Shown one piece after another: positions 1 through 6,388 of a DNA stretch of 6,388 nucleotides (positions are counted from its first letter, which is position 1; each line of letters starts with the position of its first letter). The notes beneath the pieces were generated by a model, which worked only from the letters and a program-made list of their open reading frames with translations, ran no database searches and was not told the origin of the DNA. The stretch is from Piscirickettsiaceae bacterium (GTDB lineage Bacteria; Pseudomonadota; Gammaproteobacteria; Nitrosococcales; Methylophagaceae): positions 1 to 6,388 of the forward strand of contig DAOUSV010000088.1 in NCBI GenBank assembly GCA_030627065.1, read 5' to 3'. The position numbers were made by a program, and so were the translations under genes.

Positions 1-66
1 ATGCGTTTGTTGAATGTTACGCCTGATAATGTGTCAACAAGTCTGTTACAAGTGGCACGAAAGTGA
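1..66 (+). CDS. ftsI: FtsI (PBP3) C-terminal end, partial
   Basis: This is the last 21 codons and TGA stop of a gene that begins upstream of the window. The residues MRLLNVTPDNVSTSLLQVARK resemble the C-terminal tail of the septal peptidoglycan transpeptidase FtsI/PBP3; the E. coli protein has LRTMNIAPDALTT at the matching place. The position directly before murE is where ftsI sits in the dcw cluster. The catalytic domain lies outside the window, so function rests on this short tail and on synteny. The in-frame ATG at position 1 is an internal methionine, not a start. The stop TGA (64-66) shares its A with the murE ATG, which suggests translational coupling. Confidence 0.82.
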   Translation: MRLLNVTPDNVSTSLLQVARK

Positions 67-1613
67 TGAGATCTACTAGATTCAATAAATTGTTATCTGA
101 ATTACTGGTGGGCATGTTGGCTGACCCTTCTATTTTAGAAGACGTTAATATCACGAGTATCAATTTAGATAGCCGTCAAATACTAGCTGGCGGTTTATTT
201 TTCTCTTTAGCTAAAGATATTGACCAACGAGTGAAGAATCTAAAGCAAGCGCTGAGTTTAGGTGTGGCGGTTGTTTTGTTTGATAAAGAGCAAGTATCCA
301 CAGACGAAGAAAATAGACTGTTAACGCAGGCAAATAAATCTGCCTATTCAGTCAGGAATTTAAGTGATAAAACGGGTGAAATTGCTGCACGTTTTTATGG
401 GCATCCATCACTGGCATTAACTGTTATTGCGGTGACAGGCACTAATGGTAAGACATCGGTAAGCCAGTTTATTGCACAAGCCTTGGAATCATTAGGTAAA
501 CCGTGTGGGGTGATCGGCACATTAGGTTTTGGTCGTAAAGATAAGTTAAAAAATACGGGCATGACTACGCCAGATCCAGTGACTCTACAAGCTGTTTTGG
601 CAGACCTATGCCTGAAAAGTATTAAATATGTTGTGATCGAAGCATCTTCACATGCGCTGGCACAAGGCCGTTTAAACTGTATTTCTATTGATGTTGCGGT
701 GTTGACTAACCTAAGTCGTGATCATCTTGATTATCATCATAACATGACAGAATATGCCGCTGTTAAAAGCCAGTTATTTGATTTCCCAAGTGTTAAAACA
801 GTGGTATTGAATAGTGTCGATGAATTAGGTCAAAAATTAATTTCTAAGTTATCGGAACGCGAGAATATCAAGCTATTAACCTATAGCAGCCAGTCTGAGC
901 ATAATGCTCTATTTGAAATAAATGATAGACATATTGCCATTGATGGATTGCAGTTTGAGCTGATAAGTAAGCTTGGTCTGGCTATGATCAAAAGCAAACT
1001 ATTAGGCGGATTCAATATAGATAACTTATTAGCCGCTTTTGCGAGTTTAATCGCTATTGAAGTGTCTTTTAATGATGCAGCTAAGGCGATAAACCAATGT
1101 CATTCAGTTGATGGACGCATGCAAAATTACAGTGAGAAACAACAAGCAAATGTGGTTGTTGATTTCGCTCATACACCAGATGCTTTGACGCAAGCCTTAC
1201 AATCATTACGTACCTATATGCCTGAAGGTGGCAAGTTATGGTGTGTATTTGGCTGTGGCGGTGATCGTGACACGGGTAAGCGTGCATTAATGGGTTACAG
1301 TGCGGATAGATATGCAGACTACCTAGTTTTAACTGATGATAATCCTCGCAGTGAAAATCATACGGTGATTGTTGATGATATTTTGACAGGTGTTTCAGAA
1401 CACAAAAAAGTACATGTTGAGCACAATCGCAAGTTAGCTATTATTTATGCTATTACGCATGCAAAACCAGCAGATATTATTTTAATTGCAGGCAAGGGCC
1501 ATGAAAAACATCAAGATATTATGGGAGTTAAGCAGCCTTTTAGTGATGCCCATATAGTAATGGAAACATTGCACAATGCTAAAAGTACATTATTAGCGGG
1601 AGTTGCATCATGA
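66..1613 (+). CDS. murE: UDP-MurNAc-L-Ala-D-Glu:meso-diaminopimelate ligase MurE
   Basis: This cytoplasmic ligase adds meso-diaminopimelate to UDP-MurNAc-L-Ala-D-Glu, using ATP, in the third amino acid step of peptidoglycan precursor synthesis. With residue 1 taken at the GTG at 63, the N-terminal substrate domain includes LDSRQI (35-40). The ATP-binding P-loop TGTNGKT is at 125-131, TNLSRDHLDYH at 215-225, and the probable carbamylated lysine at K235. The C-terminal domain holds DFAHTPDAL (367-375), the DNPR motif (426-429) that marks DAP rather than lysine specificity, and GKGHE (477-481). The length, 515 residues, is slightly above the 495 of E. coli. I chose ATG at 66, which overlaps the ftsI stop as TGATG; the in-frame GTG at 63 would add one residue. 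No strong Shine-Dalgarno sequence precedes it, so coupling to ftsI translation is inferred. Confidence 0.97.
   Translation: MRSTRFNKLLSELLVGMLADPSILEDVNITSINLDSRQILAGGLFFSLAKDIDQRVKNLKQALSLGVAVVLFDKEQVSTDEENRLLTQANKSAYSVRNLSDKTGEIAARFYGHPSLALTVIAVTGTNGKTSVSQFIAQALESLGKPCGVIGTLGFGRKDKLKNTGMTTPDPVTLQAVLADLCLKSIKYVVIEASSHALAQGRLNCISIDVAVLTNLSRDHLDYHHNMTEYAAVKSQLFDFPSVKTVVLNSVDELGQKLISKLSERENIKLLTYSSQSEHNALFEINDRHIAIDGLQFELISKLGLAMIKSKLLGGFNIDNLLAAFASLIAIEVSFNDAAKAINQCHSVDGRMQNYSEKQQANVVVDFAHTPDALTQALQSLRTYMPEGGKLWCVFGCGGDRDTGKRALMGYSADRYADYLVLTDDNPRSENHTVIVDDILTGVSEHKKVHVEHNRKLAIIYAITHAKPADIILIAGKGHEKHQDIMGVKQPFSDAHIVMETLHNAKSTLLAGVAS
1598..1602 (+). promoter_or_regulatory. Ribosome binding site of murF
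   Basis: GGGAG lies inside the last codons of murE, 7 bases before the murF ATG at 1610. It supports that start over the ATG two codons later at 1616, although spacing to the second would also be tolerable. The ATGA overlap at 1610-1613 adds support for the first. Confidence 0.55.
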
Positions 1614-2962
1614 GTATGCAATTACACCTTTCACAAATTGCCGATGTTTTAGGCTCTGCTACACCGAATAATGATGTGACCGTAACAGGTGCTGTTATCG
1701 ATAGCCGACAAATTAAGGTGGGTGATTTATTTGTTGCGTTGACGGGGGATCATGTTGATGGCCATGATTATATTGCTGCAGCACGTGAAGCGGGTGCGAG
1801 TGCTGCGTTAGTATCTCAACAACAAGATGATGAATTGCCACAGCTAGTAGTTGATGATGTATCTCATGCCTTTGGTCAGTTGATGCAATATTGGCGGCAA
1901 CAGTGTACTGCGAAGATTGTGGCGATTACAGGCAGTAATGGCAAAACAACCGTTAAAGAAATGGTGGCGAGTATTCTGAATCAACATGGTTCAGTGGTTG
2001 CCACATTGGGTAATTTGAATAATGAACTAGGTGTGCCTTTAACATTGGCTCGCTTAGATAAAAAATCAGATTATGCCGTAATTGAAATGGGTGCTAACCA
2101 TGCGGGTGAAATTGCTCGATTAGTCGATATCGTTAAACCACAAGTGGCACTTATTAATAATGTTGCCCCTGCTCATTTAGAAGGTTTTGGCGATATTAAC
2201 GGCGTGGCATCAGCAAAAGAAGAAATTTACGCTGGCTTAACAGAGCAAGGCATCGGCATTGTGAATGCTGACGATGATTTTTCAGATGATTGGAAGGTAC
2301 TTTTAGCTGACAAGGAAGTAGTTAGTTTTTCTTTAGAATCTGATGCGGATATTACAGCTAAAGACTTACAAATGAGTGCAACTGCCAGTCACTTTATGGT
2401 GGCATTAGACGGTGTATTGCACTATGTGAACTTACCATTACCCGGTAAACATAATGTAGCTAATGCCTTAGCTGCGATTGCTATTACCCGTGCTTTAGAA
2501 ATTCCAGAGTCAGCGATTGTGAAAGGGTTGGCGGCAATGCAAAGCGTACCTCATCGCTTGCAATTACGTGCGGGTTTGAACCAGTCTCAACTTATTGATG
2601 ATAGCTATAACGCAAACCCTGGCTCATATCAGCAAGCATTAAAAACCTTGCAAGGTTTTTCTGGTGAACATTGGTTGGTGCTTGGTGATTTTGGTGAGCT
2701 TGGTAGTGATAGTGATGACTTGCATTATCAAATGGGTTTAGATGCTAAATCATCAGGCATAACTCGTTTGTTAACCATCGGTGAGAGCAGTAAAAATGCA
2801 AGTAAATCCTTTGGTGGTAATGCCCTGCACTTTGATGATATGTCAGTGTTAAAGCAACAATTACAACAAGATCTAGTTACAGGAGTGACTTGCCTCATTA
2901 AGGGATCACGTTTTATGCAATTAGATAAGTTGGCAGATATGCTGGCGATAGGAAGGGGATAG
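1610..2962 (+). CDS. murF: UDP-MurNAc-tripeptide:D-alanyl-D-alanine ligase MurF
   Basis: MurF joins D-Ala-D-Ala to UDP-MurNAc-L-Ala-D-Glu-meso-DAP in the cytoplasm, with ATP hydrolysis, giving the UDP-MurNAc-pentapeptide used by MraY. The protein has 450 residues, close to the 452 of E. coli. Visible features in order are the N-terminal domain with IDSRQIKVGDLFVAL (30-44), the P-loop TGSNGKTT (107-114), GNLNNELGVPLTL (134-146), the probable carbamylated lysine K203 after EGFGDINGVA, and HNVANALAA (281-289). The C-terminal domain has DDSYNANPGS (330-339), LGDFGELG (358-365) and KGSR (431-434). Start ATG overlaps the murE stop by four bases (ATGA) and has an upstream GGGAG. All expected catalytic motifs are intact. 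An exact 20-base inverted repeat at 2641-2660 lies inside the C-terminal domain coding region. Confidence 0.97.
   Translation: MSMQLHLSQIADVLGSATPNNDVTVTGAVIDSRQIKVGDLFVALTGDHVDGHDYIAAAREAGASAALVSQQQDDELPQLVVDDVSHAFGQLMQYWRQQCTAKIVAITGSNGKTTVKEMVASILNQHGSVVATLGNLNNELGVPLTLARLDKKSDYAVIEMGANHAGEIARLVDIVKPQVALINNVAPAHLEGFGDINGVASAKEEIYAGLTEQGIGIVNADDDFSDDWKVLLADKEVVSFSLESDADITAKDLQMSATASHFMVALDGVLHYVNLPLPGKHNVANALAAIAITRALEIPESAIVKGLAAMQSVPHRLQLRAGLNQSQLIDDSYNANPGSYQQALKTLQGFSGEHWLVLGDFGELGSDSDDLHYQMGLDAKSSGITRLLTIGESSKNASKSFGGNALHFDDMSVLKQQLQQDLVTGVTCLIKGSRFMQLDKLADMLAIGRG
2641..2660. repeat. Perfect 20-base palindrome inside murF
   Basis: The arm AAAAACCTTG is followed directly by its exact reverse complement CAAGGTTTTT. 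As RNA it could fold with an 8-pair stem and a TGCA loop, ending in a run of T, so it superficially resembles a weak intrinsic terminator. The stem is mostly A-T and the element sits in the middle of a conserved coding stretch (KTLQGF), so terminator function is doubtful. It may be a chance product of codon choice. Confidence 0.6.
2954..2959 (+). promoter_or_regulatory. Ribosome binding site of mraY
   Basis: AGGGGA within the purine-rich stretch at 2951-2959 overlaps the end of murF and lies 6 bases before the mraY ATG at 2966. It is among the best Shine-Dalgarno-like sequences in the window and supports this start over the in-frame ATG at 2975. Confidence 0.6.
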
Positions 2963-2965
2963 CTA

Positions 2966-3925
2966 ATGTTGTTAATGCTGAGTGAGTATTTAAGCCAATT
3001 TCATGGCGGTTTTAATATGTTTCAATATTTAACTTTACGTGCAATTCTGGGCGTTATTACGGCATTGGGTATTGCACTTATTGTTGGCCCGACAATGATT
3101 CGTCATTTGAGTTTTAAACAAATTGGCCAAGTGATTCGCGATGATGGTCCAGAATCTCATTTAAGCAAAGCCGGCACACCGACTATGGGTGGTGCGTTAA
3201 TTTTAGTGGCGATTGCAGTAAGCACATTATTATGGGCTGATTTGTCGAACCGCTATGTGTGGGTTGCCTTAACTGTAACATTGGCATTTGGTGTGATTGG
3301 TTTTGTTGATGATTATATTAAGTTAGCTCGCCAAGATCCAAAGGGCTTATTAAGCCGATATAAATACTTTTGGCAATCGGTTGTTGGTGCTGGTGCGGCG
3401 GTATTCTTATATATGACTGCGACAGTACCGGCTGAAACTACATTGATTATTCCTTTCTTCAAGGATGTGCTTATTCCACTCGGCGCAGGCTATATGTTGC
3501 TGACCTACTTTGTGATCGTTGGAACAAGTAATGCCGTGAATTTAACGGATGGATTGGATGGCTTAGCCATTATGCCAACGGTGATGGTGGCTGCGGCACT
3601 GGGCTTGTTTAGCTATGTGACCGGGCATTATTCTTTTGCGAACTACCTTTCAATTCCATTTATTCCAAATGCCGGTGAGTTGACTGTGTTTTGTGCAGCA
3701 ATGGTCGGCGCAGGATTAGGTTTTTTATGGTTTAACACCTATCCAGCGCAAGTATTTATGGGGGATGTGGGTGCATTAGCCTTAGGTGCCGCATTAGGTA
3801 CCGTCGCCGTTTTGGTTAGACAAGAGTTGGTACTACTCATTATGGGTGGTGTTTTTGTTATCGAGACATTGTCAGTTATCTTGCAAGTTGGCTCTTATAA
3901 ATTACGTGGCAAACGGGTATTTTGA
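2966..3925 (+). CDS. mraY: Phospho-MurNAc-pentapeptide transferase MraY, N-terminal 319 residues, frame broken before the HHH motif
   Basis: MraY transfers phospho-MurNAc-pentapeptide from UDP to undecaprenyl phosphate at the inner membrane, making lipid I. The sequence aligns with E. coli MraY from residue 1. It contains DGPESHLSKAGTPTMGG (60-76), FVDDY with the active-site aspartates D115 and D116 (113-117), NAVNLTDGLDGLAIMPT (189-205) and FMGDVG with D267 (264-269). Nine of the family's ten membrane segments are visible, roughly at 25-45, 73-92, 97-114, 132-152, 168-188, 199-217, 237-256, 263-283 and 286-308. The frame then stops at TGA 3923-3925, directly after KLRGKRVF. The normal 360-residue enzyme continues with a conserved cytoplasmic loop carrying the HHH motif and a tenth helix; these are encoded at once in the -1 frame (3925-4047). 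As sequenced, this product lacks residues known to be needed for activity. The gene is essential in bacteria that make peptidoglycan, so a sequencing error or a recent one-base deletion is more likely than real loss. Confidence 0.9.
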   Translation: MLLMLSEYLSQFHGGFNMFQYLTLRAILGVITALGIALIVGPTMIRHLSFKQIGQVIRDDGPESHLSKAGTPTMGGALILVAIAVSTLLWADLSNRYVWVALTVTLAFGVIGFVDDYIKLARQDPKGLLSRYKYFWQSVVGAGAAVFLYMTATVPAETTLIIPFFKDVLIPLGAGYMLLTYFVIVGTSNAVNLTDGLDGLAIMPTVMVAAALGLFSYVTGHYSFANYLSIPFIPNAGELTVFCAAMVGAGLGFLWFNTYPAQVFMGDVGALALGAALGTVAVLVRQELVLLIMGGVFVIETLSVILQVGSYKLRGKRVF

Positions 3926-3927
3926 TG
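3919..3927 (+). other. Frameshift point in mraY with TGATG stop-restart overlap
   Basis: A run of four T (3920-3923) ends the codons GTA TTT TGA in the mraY frame. The continuation MAPIHHHYE lies in the -1 frame. One extra base here, for example a fifth T giving TTT TTG ATG, restores a single 360-codon frame reading VFLMAPIHHH; E. coli has IFRMAPIHHH. The stop TGA (3923-3925) and the next ATG (3925-3927) share an A, as at the ftsI/murE junction. The -1 frame is open upstream only back to TAA at 3898-3900, so the shift lies between 3901 and 3925. No canonical X XXY YYZ slippery heptamer is in phase there. Confidence 0.88.
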
Positions 3928-4047
3928 GCGCCTATTCACCATCACTACGAATTAAAAGGTTGGCCTGAACCTCGCATTATTGTGCGATTCTGGATCATTA
4001 CCGTGTTCTTAGTGCTAGTTGGTTTAGCGAGCTTGAAAATCAGATGA
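3925..4047 (+). CDS. mraY: MraY C-terminal fragment (HHH motif and last membrane helix), out of frame with the rest of mraY
   Basis: These 40 codons plus stop encode MAPIHHHYELKGWPEPRIIV followed by one hydrophobic helix (about residues 21-38) and the terminal LKIR. They match the last 40 residues of E. coli MraY nearly position for position, including the HHH motif of the cytoplasmic loop that lines the active site, and the KGWPEPR stretch. The normal protein has one residue, R in E. coli, between the preceding F319 and this methionine, so 319 + 1 + 40 gives the usual 360. The TGA stop overlaps the murD ATG as ATGA (4044-4047), the same junction style as elsewhere in this cluster, so this frame is the native mraY end. 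If the frameshift is real, the fragment could be translated by reinitiation at TGATG, helped by a weak GGG at 3915-3917; nothing here proves that it is. Confidence 0.85.
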   Translation: MAPIHHHYELKGWPEPRIIVRFWIITVFLVLVGLASLKIR

Positions 4048-5402
4048 ATACAATGGCAACACAAATTAATCACACACATTCATTCCTGATCGTTGGTTTA
4101 GGCCAAACAGGATTGTCGTGTGCACGATTCTTAGTTGAACAGAATTTTGCTGTTGCCATTATGGATACACGTGAACAACCACCAGAATTAACAATATTAC
4201 AAGAAGAACTGCCAGAAGTTTTAGTTAATACTGGCGGTTTGATTGCTGATTGGATGCTCAAATGTGACACCTTAGTATTGAGTCCGGGTGTTGATCCTCG
4301 TTTGCCAGAAATTAAAGCAGCACGTGATGCAGGCATCGAAATAGTCGGTGATATTGAACTGTTTGCTCGTTATGCCAATGCACCAATTATTGCTATTACA
4401 GGCTCAAATGGTAAAAGTACCGTAACTACTATGCTTGCAGAAATGGCGGCAACAGCAGGTAAGCAAGTTCAAGTCGGTGGTAATTTGGGTACACCAGCAC
4501 TGGAGTTGATCATAACGCCAGCGCCTGATTTCTATATTTTAGAGCTATCTAGTTTTCAGCTAGAAACAGTACAAACGCTTAATGCTTTTGTCTCTGTCGT
4601 ATTGAATATTAGTCCTGATCATTTAGATCGCTATGATAGTGAGCAAGCGTATCAAGATGCTAAAGCGAAGATTTATGAAGGCACTGGCGTCATGGTCTTT
4701 AATCGTGACGATGCATTGGTTAATAGTTGGTCGAACAGAGAGCGCCAGCAAACAGGTTTTACATTAAGTCTAGCTCAGGAAAATGAATTTGGTCTTATAA
4801 ATAAAGACGGACAACCGTGGTTGGCACAAGGTGAAAACGTCTTATTATCTGTTGATGAATTGAAAGTTGCAGGTAATCATAATATTGCAAATTCTCTGGC
4901 AGCATTAGCAGTAGGCAGTGCAATGGGTTTAGGTATGCCTGCAATGTTAACGGCTATTCAGAATTATCGGGGCTTATTACATCGCTGTTATTTAGTGACT
5001 AAACACGATGATATTCGTTGGTTTGATGATTCAAAAGCAACTAATGTGGGTGCGTGTATTGCGGCTATTGAAGGCTTAACTAACTTAGGCGATATTATTT
5101 TAATCGCAGGTGGCGTGGCGAAAGAACAAGACTTTTCAGGATTAACTGATGTCTTTTTGAATAAGGTTAAAGCCATTGTGTTGATAGGGCAAGATGCACA
5201 GTTAATAGCAGATGTTGTCCCGAATAATGTTCAGATCATCTTTGCAGCAACAATGATCGATGCGGTTAAACAAGCACAGCAATTAGCTACGAGCGGTGAC
5301 AATGTACTGCTATCCCCCGCCTGTGCCAGCTTTGATATGTTTAGTGGTTATAGTGAGCGTGGTGAGAAGTTTGAAATGGCTGTGAAGGCATTGTTCGCAT
5401 GA
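4044..5402 (+). CDS. murD: UDP-MurNAc-L-alanine:D-glutamate ligase MurD
   Basis: MurD adds D-glutamate to UDP-MurNAc-L-alanine in the cytoplasm with ATP, the second amino acid step of the precursor pathway. The 452-residue protein is a little longer than the 438 of E. coli. Visible features are a Rossmann-like N-terminal UDP-binding domain starting FLIVGLGQTGLSCARFL (14-30), SPGVDP (80-85), the P-loop TGSNGKST (119-126), ELSSFQLE (167-174), NISPDHLDRY (188-197) and the probable carbamylated lysine K207. The C-terminal domain has HR (313-314), DSKATNVGA (329-337), AGG (355-357) and SPACASFDMFSGYSERGEKF (424-443). The usual GLPHR before the C-terminal domain reads GLLHR here. ATG 4044 overlaps the native mraY end as ATGA; ATG 4053 is an in-frame alternative. 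No clear Shine-Dalgarno sequence is present, so translation probably depends on ribosomes arriving from mraY. The mraY frameshift would therefore matter for murD expression. Confidence 0.97.
   Translation: MNTMATQINHTHSFLIVGLGQTGLSCARFLVEQNFAVAIMDTREQPPELTILQEELPEVLVNTGGLIADWMLKCDTLVLSPGVDPRLPEIKAARDAGIEIVGDIELFARYANAPIIAITGSNGKSTVTTMLAEMAATAGKQVQVGGNLGTPALELIITPAPDFYILELSSFQLETVQTLNAFVSVVLNISPDHLDRYDSEQAYQDAKAKIYEGTGVMVFNRDDALVNSWSNRERQQTGFTLSLAQENEFGLINKDGQPWLAQGENVLLSVDELKVAGNHNIANSLAALAVGSAMGLGMPAMLTAIQNYRGLLHRCYLVTKHDDIRWFDDSKATNVGACIAAIEGLTNLGDIILIAGGVAKEQDFSGLTDVFLNKVKAIVLIGQDAQLIADVVPNNVQIIFAATMIDAVKQAQQLATSGDNVLLSPACASFDMFSGYSERGEKFEMAVKALFA
5384..5388 (+). promoter_or_regulatory. 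Ribosome binding site of ftsW
   Basis: GAAGG inside the last codons of murD lies 10 bases before the ftsW ATG at 5399. Together with the ATGA overlap at 5399-5402 it supports that start. Confidence 0.5.
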
Positions 5403-6388
5403 ATACTTTTTCATATACATTTGACCGCCAACTACTCTTTGTTGTGATGAGTTTATTAGGTCTTGGTTTAGTAATGGTGGGATCGGCTTCAATCTCGACT
5501 GCAGCAAGCAACATGGACAGTCCATTACATTACTTTAATCGTCAATTTATCTTTTCTGTTATTGGTTTAGGCTTTGCTTGGGTTGTGATGACTGTTCGCT
5601 TATCAGTTTGGCAACAAAATGCACCGTTCTTATTAATGACTGGAATTGCTTTATTAGCATTGGTTTTGATACCAGGGATTGGGCGTGAAATAAATGGCAG
5701 CCGACGCTGGTTACCTTTAGGCCCTGTTAATGTGCAAGTTGCAGAGATAATTAAATTATTTGCAATTATTTATGTTGCTGATTATTTGCAACGTAATTAT
5801 GGACAGTTGAAAGGTTCTTTTTTCAAAGTCTTTGGGCCCTTGGTTTTATTAGGAATTGCAACGATATTATTACTTCTTCAGCCTGATATGGGCTCGGTAG
5901 TTGTTATTTTATCAACCGTTATTGCAATGCTATTTTTAGGTGGAGCACGTTTAGATGTATTTGCAGCACTTATTACGATTCTAGGTGGATTGTTCGCTGC
6001 GTTAGCTTGGTTTTCACCTTATCGCCTAGAACGCTTACAAAGTTTCATGGACCCATGGGCAGATCCATTTGATACCGGCTTTCAATTAACGCAGGCATTG
6101 ATTGCATTTGGTCGCGGTGATTGGCTGGGAGTGGGTTTAGGTAGCAGTATGCAAAAGCTGTTTTATTTGCCAGAAGCACATACTGACTTTTTGTATTCAA
6201 TATTAGCTGAAGAGCTTGGCTTGGTAGGCGCTCTAACAGTATTAGTATTGTTCCTAGTCTTCGTTTGGCGAGCATTGGCTATTGGGCGTGCCGCTGAATT
6301 AGCCGGACAAGTATTTGGTGCTCAAATTGCTTATGGCATTGGTATTTGGCTAGGTCTGCAAGCATGTATCAATATGGGCGTTAATATG
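5399..6388 (+). CDS. ftsW: Septal peptidoglycan glycosyltransferase FtsW, 3' end beyond window
   Basis: FtsW is the SEDS-family membrane enzyme that polymerises lipid II at the division septum together with the transpeptidase FtsI, whose gene end opens this window. The frame is open for 330 codons and runs off the window; complete homologues are roughly 380-415 residues. Hydrophobic segments are visible from residue 11 onward. Family motifs are GREINGSRRWLPLG (95-108), QVAEIIKL (113-120), QPDMGS (161-166), the loop YRLERLQSFMDPWADPFDTGFQLTQ (208-232), AFGRG (236-240) and YLPEAHTDF (256-264). D263 in this last motif corresponds to the catalytic aspartate of SEDS polymerases. YLPEAHTDFLYSILAEELG and the position after murD separate FtsW from its paralogue RodA. 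The N-terminal cytoplasmic tail is only about ten residues, shorter than in E. coli. Start ATG overlaps the murD stop by ATGA. Confidence 0.96.
   Translation, partial: MNTFSYTFDRQLLFVVMSLLGLGLVMVGSASISTAASNMDSPLHYFNRQFIFSVIGLGFAWVVMTVRLSVWQQNAPFLLMTGIALLALVLIPGIGREINGSRRWLPLGPVNVQVAEIIKLFAIIYVADYLQRNYGQLKGSFFKVFGPLVLLGIATILLLLQPDMGSVVVILSTVIAMLFLGGARLDVFAALITILGGLFAALAWFSPYRLERLQSFMDPWADPFDTGFQLTQALIAFGRGDWLGVGLGSSMQKLFYLPEAHTDFLYSILAEELGLVGALTVLVLFLVFVWRALAIGRAAELAGQVFGAQIAYGIGIWLGLQACINMGVNM

Noticed and set aside
63..65. GTG at 63 as the murE start
   Set aside because: It is possible, but the ATG at the next codon forms the usual TGATG overlap with the ftsI stop and is the stronger start codon. 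The difference is one residue.
1081..1287. Reverse-strand open frame opposite murE
   Set aside because: It lies wholly opposite conserved murE coding sequence, has no recognisable motifs and looks like a shadow frame.
2963..2965. A promoter or terminator between the genes
   Set aside because: The only gap between genes is 3 bases (murF/mraY), and all other junctions overlap. I saw no convincing promoter or terminator at any junction.
3901..3925. Programmed -1 ribosomal frameshifting to make full-length MraY
   Set aside because: The shift would have to occur between 3901 and 3925, and no in-phase X XXY YYZ slippery heptamer is there. Slipping TTT back by one would pair it with ATT, a first-position mismatch. 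I know of no programmed frameshift in mraY.
3923..3955. UGA recoding (read-through or selenocysteine) at the mraY stop
   Set aside because: Reading through TGA in the same frame gives a sequence unlike MraY and reaches TAA at 3953-3955. Only a change of frame recovers the conserved C-terminus.
4070..4336. Reverse-strand open frame of 88 codons opposite murD
   Set aside because: It mirrors the conserved N-terminal domain of murD, and its translation shows no known fold or family motif.
4988..6275. Three further short reverse-strand open frames opposite murD and ftsW
   Set aside because: All are antisense to well-conserved coding sequence and lack recognisable protein motifs.
1..6388. A novel or accessory system hidden in the window
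   Set aside because: The whole length is accounted for by six dcw genes in their standard order. No mobile element, direct repeat array, RNA gene or unexplained open frame remains.

Overview
This window is a stretch of the division and cell wall (dcw) cluster of a Gram-negative bacterium, very probably a gammaproteobacterium. The gene order is ftsI(end)-murE-murF-mraY-murD-ftsW(start), all on the + strand, which is the Escherichia coli order. MurE carries the DNPR signature of meso-diaminopimelate-adding ligases, as expected for such a host. Base composition is moderately AT-rich by eye. The genus cannot be fixed from this sequence.

Layout: 1-66 is the C-terminal tail of ftsI. murE (66-1613) starts inside the ftsI stop (TGATG). 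murF (1610-2962) overlaps murE by ATGA. mraY begins 3 bases after murF. murD (4044-5402) overlaps the end of the mraY region by ATGA, and ftsW (5399 to the window end) overlaps murD by ATGA. There is no intergenic space large enough for a promoter or terminator, so the block looks like one translationally coupled transcript. MurE, MurF and MurD are paralogous ATP-dependent amino acid ligases of the cytoplasmic pathway. MraY moves the finished UDP-MurNAc-pentapeptide onto undecaprenyl phosphate to make lipid I. FtsW and FtsI polymerise and crosslink septal peptidoglycan.

The one real anomaly is in mraY. Its reading frame stops at 3923-3925 after 319 codons, and the missing, well-conserved C-terminus (HHH motif and last membrane helix, 40 residues) continues in the -1 frame from an ATG at 3925 that overlaps the stop as TGATG. 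The two pieces plus one residue equal the usual 360-residue enzyme. A one-base deletion in a four-T run, real or a sequencing or assembly error, is the simplest explanation. A genuinely split, coupled MraY is the more exciting but less likely reading. Apart from this, the window is an ordinary core-genome region, and I see no mobile element, RNA gene, CRISPR array or undescribed system.
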